The notes beneath the pieces are model-generated. The model was not told the DNA's origin. It searched no databases and saw nothing but the letters and a program-made list of their open reading frames with translations. From an uncultured bacterium (GTDB lineage: Bacteria > Cyanobacteriota > Vampirovibrionia > Gastranaerophilales > Gastranaerophilaceae), in contig CANENE010000007.1 of assembly GCA_947428835.1 (NCBI GenBank), positions 1 through 64,000 on the forward strand: a DNA stretch of 64,000 nt, given 5' to 3'. Of the stretch, positions 26,503 through 33,359 are shown piece after piece (positions within the stretch are counted from its first letter, which is position 1; each line of letters starts with the position of its first letter). The translations under genes and the position numbers were made by a program.

Positions 26503-27624
26503 TTAATTCTCGTTGTTGTTTTTCTTATTTTCTTTAACAACTTCTTGAATTTTTGCTTGTTCTTGTTTTGATGTCTTTTTAAGTTTATAAACAAATATAA
26601 GAATTTCCGCTATTGCTTTATATAAATCAGGCGGAATTGGCCTATCTACTTCTACGAGCTTGAATAGCGCTCTTGCAACAGGAGGGTTTTCAATAACAGG
26701 AATTCCATATTTAACAGCAATTTCTTTGATTTTTCTTGCGAATAACTCTGTTCCTTTTGCAACCAAAACAGGGGATTCCATAGTTTTTGCATCATATTTA
26801 ATAGCACATGCCACATGGGTTGGATTTGTTACAACAAAATCGCAGGTGGTTACAGCATCCATCATTTTTTGCTGCAAAAGCTGCTGTCGTCTTTGACGAA
26901 GTGCAGCTTTGACGTTGGGGTCACCTTCCTGATTTTTGTATTCATCTTTAACTTCCTTAAACGACATCTTTTGATCTTGTAGAAATTTCCATTTGGTCAC
27001 ACCATAATCTGCCGCCGCAATAATCAAAAAGGCAATACCCGCTTTAATTACAAAATCAAGTATTAAAGAACCAAATTGGATTAAAATTGCAAAATGATTG
27101 TCGACAGCTGCAAGCATCAAAATCTGCTCAAAATGTGAAGTATAGACAATATAACCGATAATGCCCAAAATTATAACTTTTGCAATATTTTTAAATAAGT
27201 CAAACAGGGTCTTTGGGCTGACTAAATTTTTAAAGTATTTGGTCGGATTAAATTTTTCTGCACTAAATTCCATAGGCTTTGTCGTAAATAATGGCCCTAT
27301 TTGCACCATATCACCCAAAATTCCGACAAAAGAAGCCAAAAACAAGATAGGAAGCAAAATAAGCGCCGTTGGAATTACTGTTTTAAAAAACATATATGCA
27401 TAGCCGATTTCATCTAAATGTTTATTTGGAATTTGCTCATAAATCCCTGCAAAAAGAGCACTTAATTGACCCCAAATAATAGGCCCAAGCAGGTAAATTG
27501 CGCTAAACATAATAATTATAGCAATAGCCACAGATAAATCCTTGGATTTAACTACCTGACCATCCTGCCTTGCTTTTCTTAGCTTTTGCTGGCTTGCCTC
27601 AAATTGTTTATTCTCATCACCCAT
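26503..27624 (-). CDS. flhB: FlhB-type export apparatus protein
   Basis: This 373-aa protein has four hydrophobic spans in the first 210 residues and a cytoplasmic C-terminal domain with the autocleavage motif NPTH near residue 267, followed by VLVAKG and PVARALFKLV. FlhB switches substrate specificity of the flagellar type III export machine. The N-terminal start (QFEASQQKLRKARQDGQV) is that of flagellar FlhB. No other flagellar gene lies in the window. It begins 3 bases after the stop of the HerA-CarD gene, so the two are probably one transcript. Confidence 0.93.
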   Translation of the reverse strand: MGDENKQFEASQQKLRKARQDGQVVKSKDLSVAIAIIIMFSAIYLLGPIIWGQLSALFAGIYEQIPNKHLDEIGYAYMFFKTVIPTALILLPILFLASFVGILGDMVQIGPLFTTKPMEFSAEKFNPTKYFKNLVSPKTLFDLFKNIAKVIILGIIGYIVYTSHFEQILMLAAVDNHFAILIQFGSLILDFVIKAGIAFLIIAAADYGVTKWKFLQDQKMSFKEVKDEYKNQEGDPNVKAALRQRRQQLLQQKMMDAVTTCDFVVTNPTHVACAIKYDAKTMESPVLVAKGTELFARKIKEIAVKYGIPVIENPPVARALFKLVEVDRPIPPDLYKAIAEILIFVYKLKKTSKQEQAKIQEVVKENKKNNNEN

Positions 27625-27627
27625 TTG

Positions 27628-30600
27628 CTATTGCTCTAGCTTAATATCTGCAACAACCGGATCAAGAAGCTTTTTACCTGCTTCGTTAAATTCAATTTGC
27701 AAAAGTTGTCTTTGCTCGTATTGTATTGTTTTAACAACTTTTCCTGTACCATATTTCTTGTGACTGACGATTGATCCTACTTCGTAAACTTGCGTGTTCA
27801 TTTTATCGGTTTTGATTTCTTCTTTAAAAATCGGAAGATCTTCATTTTCATTAGCTTTATTGGTTAAAATATTTTCATCTATTTTTGTTTCTTCATCAAT
27901 TTTAAGCTCTATGATTTCTTGATTCGATTGCTCATTTATAATTTGTTCAAAACTTTCATTAATTGAATTTCCTGCAACTAAAGACAAATCAATATCATCG
28001 CTTTGTATATCAATTTCTTCATCATTTGCAAGTTCAATTGCATTTGTATCTTCTTTATTTTCCTCTGATTCTTTCAATTCATCTACAGTTTCAGGCTTTG
28101 CATCTTGTATGGTTTCTATTGAATCTGTATTTTCAACAATTTCTGCACTTTTGGGATTTTCTTCTTTATTTATTATAATTTCATCATCAATATGTGCTTG
28201 AAGCGCAGCCTCTTGAAGATTTTGAGCAAATGTTTCTTCTGTGTCTTTATTATTATCCTGATTATTTTCTTCTTCAGCAATTTCTATAGTCTCTGAAACT
28301 TCCAGGTTCATTTCATTAACTGAGTCTTGCACATTTTGTATATTAGTATTTTCAGCTATAGCATTTTGCTCATCTTGAATTTGAACATCATCAGAAATAT
28401 TTAATACAGCATCATTTGAAATTAATTCAACCCCAGTATCAGCTTCTAAAGGCTCTTCTATTTTGTTATCTTCCTGTTTATATTGTTCAATTTTATCTTG
28501 ACTATCTTGGTCACTAATGGGAGCTGATTCACCATTTTGAGTTTTGTATTCAACATTATCAACAAGAACAGTTTTTTGTTCGCTGCTTTCACCAAGCACC
28601 TCAGAACCATTTTGAAGTTCCACCTGTTCAAGATTATTTCTCAAGGCTTCTTCAAAGTCATCAACTATAAGCTCTTCTTCCTTTGAAATATTTTCAAATT
28701 CTTTGGGCTTAATGTCTTCTTCAGGATTGTCATTTTCTTCTTGTATTTGTAAATTTTCTTGAGGTTCTTTGTTATCTTCCTCTATTTCAATATCTTCTTG
28801 ATTGAATTCTTCTATTTCAGAAGCTTTTTGATTTTCTTCAATATCTTCATCCATTTCGGTTATTTCTTGACTTGCTTCAAAAAAATCTAATTCTTCATCA
28901 GATAAATTCGCCTCATTGTTTTGGATTTCAGACTTGTCATCCAATACTATATCTTCATTTTCTTCAGCACCTTGCAAGCTTTTTTGCTCGTCTATATTAT
29001 CTAAAACTGCTTCATCAAATATATTTTGGGGCTCTATGTCATTTTGCTTATTTTCTTCTCGAACTTCTTGAACTTCCCCAACAGTTTCAATATCATCTTG
29101 TGCAGGTGTTGATTCACCGGATTTATATTCTTCATCTTCTTCGATATTATTAGCCAAATTTTGTTTATATGATTCAACTTCTTCGGGTTCATCCAAATCA
29201 TCTTCAAACGACGTCTCTTGCTCTAACGTATTGCTGAAATCTTCTTCTAAAGTTTCTTTAGGTGCTTCAATTTCTCTATAAAAATCAACATCCAAATCAT
29301 CTTCAGAACCCAATTCTTCCAACAGAATTTTTGAATCTTTTGAAATATTATTCGCCTTAAGTTCAACAACCGGCTGAACATCTTCTTTAACAAAAGACAG
29401 GGCGATTTTTCTGTAGCTTGTTTTTTTGGTATTGTTATCTATTTCATAGTCTTTTACAAAATAGATAAAATTTTCCGTATCTTTACCAAATATAATGCAG
29501 CCTTCATTGATGGAACTAGAAAGACGTGAGTGCATTTCAATTAAATCTGTTCTTTGATACAAACTTGGAAGCAAAATATAGTTTTCGCAATTTTGCATCA
29601 AATATGGAAGTTTTTTCAAATTATAAGATACATTTGGAATGAATCTTATATTTTTCTTTTTGTTATATATTTTATTAATAAGTCCGATGTCAGAATTGTC
29701 ATCATTAATTCTAACAAACAGGTATACATCAGTCTTAATATCTTCGATTAAATTTTCAAAACATCTTTTTTGAAAAGCCGTATTCAAAGGCGATAAGTCA
29801 ACAATTGTAATTTTATTTTCTGCAATTGTTTTTAATAATACATTTTTATTTTTTGGATTATTTAGAAATACATTTTCTTCCTGGCATTTTTTAAGTCTTG
29901 CAATTAAAACCTGTATTTCGGCTCTATTAGTTGCACCCAATTGTACCTCTAAAACTTTTACAAAATTGTCAAAAGGTATAAAGCCGTCTTTTTGCACTTT
30001 GGCAAACTTTTTGAGTTGCGAAAGTATTTCCATACCCAGTGATTGAAATTCAAGACTTCCATCCGATAAAAACTTTCCAAAAACAAAATCCAAATTTGAA
30101 GCATTTAAAAGCATTTGAAAATCTTTAGAAGCTTTAATCTTTTTTGCGCCATCAATATCCATAACGCCTGTGAAATCAAGTATTACAGCATTCTTAATAT
30201 CTGATAAACCTTTTGCAATACTTATTGAAAGCTCACATGCCTTTTCTGCTTTATCTGCAAAAATTATTGGATTGTTGTTGAAAAAATCTTGTCTTATTTC
30301 AAAAGGCAAGTCGTTTTTGGTATTTATGCCAAATTCAAAAGTGGGGCTGTTTTCATTAATAAAGTTTTCAACTTCTTTTTGATTAATTTTAATAATTTCA
30401 CATTCTTTGCTTGGCGTGAAATTATCATAAGGGATAACTTCATCATTTTCGTTAATTTTATAGAATAGTTTTAATTTTGCAACATTTTGGGCTGTATCAA
30501 ATTTATCAGTAAAAAGCTCTATAACTTGCGCAAGGTATCTTTCATTTTCCGATTTGACCAATAATATATCAAAAAGCTTAATAACTTCCACTTTGGGATT

Positions 30601-30645
30601 ATAAAGTATTCTTATTATATTATTCAAAGCGTTAGCAACTTGCAT
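27628..30645 (-). CDS. HerA-like degenerate ATPase with acidic linker and C-terminal CarD-like domain
   Basis: A 1005-aa protein with three parts. Residues 1-110 resemble a HAS-barrel and 110-440 a HerA-type ATPase: VILDFTGVMD, TIVDLSPLN, and ILLPSLYQRTDLIEMHSRL then SSSINEGCIIFG. The expected P-loop (residues 126-138, IIFADKAEKACEL) has no GxxxxGK[ST], so ATP hydrolysis is doubtful. Residues ~455-935 are a low-complexity Glu/Asp/Asn/Gln-rich linker. The end, ~950-1005, is CarD/CdnL-like (VYEVGSIVSHKKYGTGKVV), a fold that contacts RNA polymerase or Mfd. CarD-like assignment is fair; HerA homology is my reading from motif order. It heads an operon with flhB. Confidence 0.7.
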   Translation of the reverse strand: MQVANALNNIIRILYNPKVEVIKLFDILLVKSENERYLAQVIELFTDKFDTAQNVAKLKLFYKINENDEVIPYDNFTPSKECEIIKINQKEVENFINENSPTFEFGINTKNDLPFEIRQDFFNNNPIIFADKAEKACELSISIAKGLSDIKNAVILDFTGVMDIDGAKKIKASKDFQMLLNASNLDFVFGKFLSDGSLEFQSLGMEILSQLKKFAKVQKDGFIPFDNFVKVLEVQLGATNRAEIQVLIARLKKCQEENVFLNNPKNKNVLLKTIAENKITIVDLSPLNTAFQKRCFENLIEDIKTDVYLFVRINDDNSDIGLINKIYNKKKNIRFIPNVSYNLKKLPYLMQNCENYILLPSLYQRTDLIEMHSRLSSSINEGCIIFGKDTENFIYFVKDYEIDNNTKKTSYRKIALSFVKEDVQPVVELKANNISKDSKILLEELGSEDDLDVDFYREIEAPKETLEEDFSNTLEQETSFEDDLDEPEEVESYKQNLANNIEEDEEYKSGESTPAQDDIETVGEVQEVREENKQNDIEPQNIFDEAVLDNIDEQKSLQGAEENEDIVLDDKSEIQNNEANLSDEELDFFEASQEITEMDEDIEENQKASEIEEFNQEDIEIEEDNKEPQENLQIQEENDNPEEDIKPKEFENISKEEELIVDDFEEALRNNLEQVELQNGSEVLGESSEQKTVLVDNVEYKTQNGESAPISDQDSQDKIEQYKQEDNKIEEPLEADTGVELISNDAVLNISDDVQIQDEQNAIAENTNIQNVQDSVNEMNLEVSETIEIAEEENNQDNNKDTEETFAQNLQEAALQAHIDDEIIINKEENPKSAEIVENTDSIETIQDAKPETVDELKESEENKEDTNAIELANDEEIDIQSDDIDLSLVAGNSINESFEQIINEQSNQEIIELKIDEETKIDENILTNKANENEDLPIFKEEIKTDKMNTQVYEVGSIVSHKKYGTGKVVKTIQYEQRQLLQIEFNEAGKKLLDPVVADIKLEQ

Positions 30646-30820
30646 TTATAAAACTTTCTACTTAAACTTATCTTAAAACCACATTTTGGCACGATAACCA
30701 ATATATTTTATATAAATTAATATTACAAAAAAAGCATGATTTTTGCAAACACTATGTTAATTTTCTTACAAAATATAAAACAAATTGACTAAATAAAGAT
30801 AAAGAAGCGAAAAATAATAC

Positions 30821-30849
30821 TTGACAGTTTAATATGTCCCTAATAAGAT
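30821..30849 (+). promoter_or_regulatory. Promoter of the tRNA-tuf unit
   Basis: Consensus TTGACA (30821-30826), 17-base spacer, TAAGAT (30844-30849). Predicted start about 7 bases before the first tRNA. Confidence 0.8.
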
Positions 30850-30862
30850 ATATTTATAAATT

Positions 30863-30934
30863 GCCGATGTAGCTCAATGGTAGAGCAACGGTTTTGTAAA
30901 CCGTAGGTTGCGGGTTCGAGTCCCATCATCGGCT
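30863..30934 (+). tRNA. tRNA-Thr (anticodon UGU)
   Basis: This 72-nt cloverleaf has acceptor GCCGATG/CATCGGC with discriminator T. The D-arm is AGCTC..GAGC, the anticodon stem ACGGT/ACCGT encloses TTTGTAA, and the T-loop is TTCGAGT. CCA is not encoded. It is the first gene of the tRNA-tuf unit. Confidence 0.95.
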
Positions 30935-30948
30935 TTTTTTGATAATGT

Positions 30949-31020
30949 GCCCTTGTGGCGCAGGGGTAGCGCACTCCCTTGGTAAGGGAGAGGCCGTGAG
31001 TTCAAATCTCATCAAGGGCA
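30949..31020 (+). tRNA. tRNA-Thr (anticodon GGU)
   Basis: This 72-nt cloverleaf has acceptor GCCCTTG/CAAGGGC with discriminator A. The anticodon stem CTCCC/GGGAG encloses TTGGTAA, giving GGU. The T-loop is TTCAAAT. CCA is not encoded. Together with the UGU isoacceptor it reads most Thr codons. Confidence 0.95.
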
Positions 31021-31043
31021 AAATACTATCCTATATTTGCAGT

Positions 31044-31073
31044 TTGACAATTAAATAGTTCAACAATGATTAT
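31044..31073 (+). promoter_or_regulatory. Possible internal promoter before tRNA-Tyr and tuf
   Basis: TTGACA at 31044-31049 and GATTAT at 31068-31073 with an 18-base spacer. It could add transcription of tRNA-Tyr and tuf. The -10 is imperfect. Confidence 0.4.
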
Positions 31074-31102
31074 CACAAAGATTACGTAAAATATTTAAAT
31101 TT

Positions 31103-31185
31103 GGGTAGATGCCCGAGTGGCTAAAGGGAGCAGACTGTAAATCTGCCGTCAATCGACTACGGTGGTTCGAATCCACCTCTGCCCA
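31103..31185 (+). tRNA. tRNA-Tyr (anticodon GUA)
   Basis: This 83-nt class II tRNA has acceptor GGGTAGA/TCTGCCC (one T-G pair) with discriminator A, anticodon loop CTGTAAA (GUA), a long variable arm (CGTCAATCGACTACG) and T-loop TTCGAAT. It lies directly upstream of tuf, an arrangement also known from E. coli thrU-tyrU-glyT-thrT-tufB. Confidence 0.96.
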
Positions 31186-31257
31186 AATTTTTTAATAAAC
31201 ATACATTACAAAAAAACAATAAATTAAACAAAATAAGAAAAAAGGAGAACTTATCTT

Positions 31258-32466
31258 ATGGCTAGAGAAAAATACGAAAGAACCAAGCCACACGTTAACG
31301 TTGGTACTATTGGCCACGTTGACCACGGTAAAACAACTTTAACAGCCGCAATCACAGGCTGTATGGCTGCAGCAGGTCAAGCAGAAGCTAAAAAATTCGA
31401 TGAAATCGATGCTGCTCCTGAAGAAAAAGCACGTGGTATCACCATTTCAACTGCTCACGTTGAGTATGAAACCGAAACTCGTCACTATGCTCACGTAGAC
31501 TGCCCGGGCCACGCTGACTATGTTAAAAACATGATTACAGGTGCTGCTCAAATGGACGGTGCTATTCTTGTTGTTGCTGCAACAGACGGTGCTATGCCTC
31601 AAACTCGTGAACACATCCTACTTGCCCGCCAAGTTGGTGTTCCTAACTTAGTAGTATTCTTAAACAAATGCGATATGGTTGATGACCCTGAATTATTAGA
31701 CCTTGTTGAAATGGAAGTTCGTGAATTGTTAACTTCTTATGAATTTGACGGTGATAGCATTCCTTTCGTTAAAGGTTCAGCTCTTAAAGCTTTAGAAGCT
31801 GTTCAAGCTAACAATTCTATTGCTCGTGGACAAGATCAATGGGTTGATAAAATTTGGGAACTTATGGATGCTATTGACAGCTACTTCCCTGAACCTGTTC
31901 GTGACTTAGACAAACCATTTTTAATGCCTGTTGAAGACGTATTCTCTATTACAGGTCGTGGTACAGTAGCTACTGGCCGTGTAGAACGTGGTATCGTTAA
32001 AGTTGGCGACGAAGTTGAATTAGTTGGTCTTGGCGAAACAAGAAAAACTACAGTAACCGGTGTTGAAATGTTCAGAAAATCTCTTGACCAAGGTCAAGCA
32101 GGTGATAACGTTGGTGCTTTACTTCGTGGTATTGATAAAACTGAAATCCAACGTGGTCAAGTTTTAGCAAAACCTGGTTCAATCACACCACATAAAAAAT
32201 TCACAGCAAACGTTTATGTATTGAAAAAAGAAGAAGGCGGACGTCACACTCCATTCTTCCCCGGATACAGACCACAATTCTATATCAGAACAACTGACGT
32301 AACCGGTTCTATCAAATTCGAAGGCGAAATGGTAATGCCTGGCGATAACGTTGTAATGGATGTTGAATTAATCAACCCTGTTGCAATTGAACAAGGTATG
32401 AGATTCGCTATCCGTGAAGGCGGCAGAACAGTTGGTGCCGGCGTTGTAGATAAAATTGTTGAATAA
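31258..32466 (+). CDS. tuf: Translation elongation factor Tu
   Basis: This 402-aa GTPase delivers aminoacyl-tRNA to the ribosome. Its GTPase motifs are GHVDHGKTT (residues 19-27), the switch I region [13 protein letters not shown] (81-88), NKCD and SALK. Domains 2 and 3 follow in full. AAAGGAG at 31239-31245 gives a strong SD. The gene is unusually rich in GGT, CGT and GCT codons compared with its neighbours, as expected of a very highly expressed protein. It is co-transcribed with three tRNAs and ends in an intrinsic terminator. Confidence 0.99.
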   Translation: MAREKYERTKPHVNVGTIGHVDHGKTTLTAAITGCMAAAGQAEAKKFDEIDAAPEEKARGITISTAHVEYETETRHYAHVDCPGHADYVKNMITGAAQMDGAILVVAATDGAMPQTREHILLARQVGVPNLVVFLNKCDMVDDPELLDLVEMEVRELLTSYEFDGDSIPFVKGSALKALEAVQANNSIARGQDQWVDKIWELMDAIDSYFPEPVRDLDKPFLMPVEDVFSITGRGTVATGRVERGIVKVGDEVELVGLGETRKTTVTGVEMFRKSLDQGQAGDNVGALLRGIDKTEIQRGQVLAKPGSITPHKKFTANVYVLKKEEGGRHTPFFPGYRPQFYIRTTDVTGSIKFEGEMVMPGDNVVMDVELINPVAIEQGMRFAIREGGRTVGAGVVDKIVE

Positions 32467-32501
32467 TTAATTTAATTGTTAGTTATTTATCAAATATACT
32501 T

Positions 32502-32537
32502 AAAACCTCGAAGAATTATTTCCTCGAGGTTTTTATT
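32502..32537 (+). terminator. Intrinsic terminator of tuf
   Basis: Stem AAAACCTCGA (32502-32511) pairs with TCGAGGTTTT (32524-32533), with a 12-base loop and a T-rich tail. Confidence 0.9.
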
Positions 32538-32563
32538 TTGCTATTAAAAATATTAACTAAGTA

Positions 32564-32794
32564 CTATGCAGTCGCACAAAATCCACCCCCTGATGCAGCG
32601 CCTGATGATGCGCTTGCGGCAGCACCTGCCGAAGAGGGGGCAGCGCTTGCAATAGTTCCTGCAGTTTCGGTGGATGGAGCTGCAGCTATGAATAATTTTG
32701 GCTCGGGTGTTTGATTTTGCGCAATAGTTCCTGCTGTTTCAACTGTTTTATCTATTTTAACAGTACTTTTTTGGTTAGCGTTAATTGATTCCAT
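32564..32794 (-). CDS. 76-aa Ala/Ser-rich peptide with C-terminal FCATA
   Basis: The family was not recognised. The N-terminal third is charged and polar without a signal peptide. The C-terminal half is mostly Ala, Ser and Gly and ends in GGGFCATA with the only cysteine (C73). ETAGTIA occurs twice, at residues 19-25 and 43-49, mirrored by a 20-bp DNA repeat with one mismatch (32649-32668 and 32721-32740). GGAAAGAG precedes the ATG. A small precursor-like leader/core layout next to an XRE regulator would fit a modified peptide, but no modifying enzyme is nearby, so this is a guess. Confidence 0.55.
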   Translation of the reverse strand: MESINANQKSTVKIDKTVETAGTIAQNQTPEPKLFIAAAPSTETAGTIASAAPSSAGAAASASSGAASGGGFCATA

Positions 32795-32862
32795 ATTTTT
32801 CTCTTTCCATAAAACTAAACTTAAATTTTATATTCCACAATATGGTTTTTTAAAACGCAAAA

Positions 32863-33198
32863 TTAAAGTTTTTTTAAGTTATTTGTAATTTGATATATTG
32901 TTCTTAAAAGCTTGGTATCTTTTTTTAAAACAATATTCAATTCTTCCATCATTTTATTAGCATCAGGTTCTTTCAAATGCTGAAAGATGTACAGTTCAAA
33001 AACCTGGATATTCAAGCCCTTGGCTATTTTTTCTATGGTTTCTGCATTTGGATAGTTTTTTCCGTTTTCAATATTACTTAGACTTGGAACTTCAATTCCT
33101 ATTCTTTCAGCCAGCTGTTCTTGTGTATATTTATTGTGTTTTCTAAATTCTCTAATTCTTCTTCCTAATAGCAGCTTAACGCTATTCTTATTATCCAT
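32863..33198 (-). CDS. XRE-family helix-turn-helix regulator
   Basis: This 111-aa protein has an N-terminal Cro/C1-type HTH at about residues 11-66 (LGRRIREFRKHNKYTQEQLA, then SLSNIENGKNYPNAETIEKIAKGL). A helical tail of 45 residues follows and may dimerise. It sits between the Ala/Ser-rich peptide gene (same strand, 68 bases downstream) and the divergent pseudopilin gene. It may control one or both, which is inference. A GTGAGCGAAG stretch precedes the ATG. Confidence 0.88.
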   Translation of the reverse strand: MDNKNSVKLLLGRRIREFRKHNKYTQEQLAERIGIEVPSLSNIENGKNYPNAETIEKIAKGLNIQVFELYIFQHLKEPDANKMMEELNIVLKKDTKLLRTIYQITNNLKKL

Positions 33199-33267
33199 CT
33201 TCGCTCACTTTTTAAGGTTAAATCTAAATTTATTCTAGAAAAAATAGTATAAAAATATAATAACCTA

Positions 33268-33296
33268 TTGACTAAATTATTAATAGATTTTATTAT
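33268..33296 (+). promoter_or_regulatory. Promoter of the pseudopilin-like gene
   Basis: TTGACT (33268-33273), 17-base spacer, TATTAT (33291-33296). This predicts a leader of about 57 bases containing AAGGA before the ATG. Confidence 0.7.
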
Positions 33297-33359
33297 ATTT
33301 AATAATAAAACTTATTATATGTAATAAAATCTAACACTTTTTTAAGGAACACAAATAAC

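Noticed and set aside
27963-29153. Plus-strand Leu/Phe/His-rich ORFs
   Set aside because: They are the antisense of the Glu/Asn/Gln-rich linker; the low-complexity coding strand keeps the opposite frame open.
31021-31102. A further tRNA between tRNA-Thr(GGU) and tRNA-Tyr
   Set aside because: No cloverleaf can be drawn; only promoter-like hexamers are visible.
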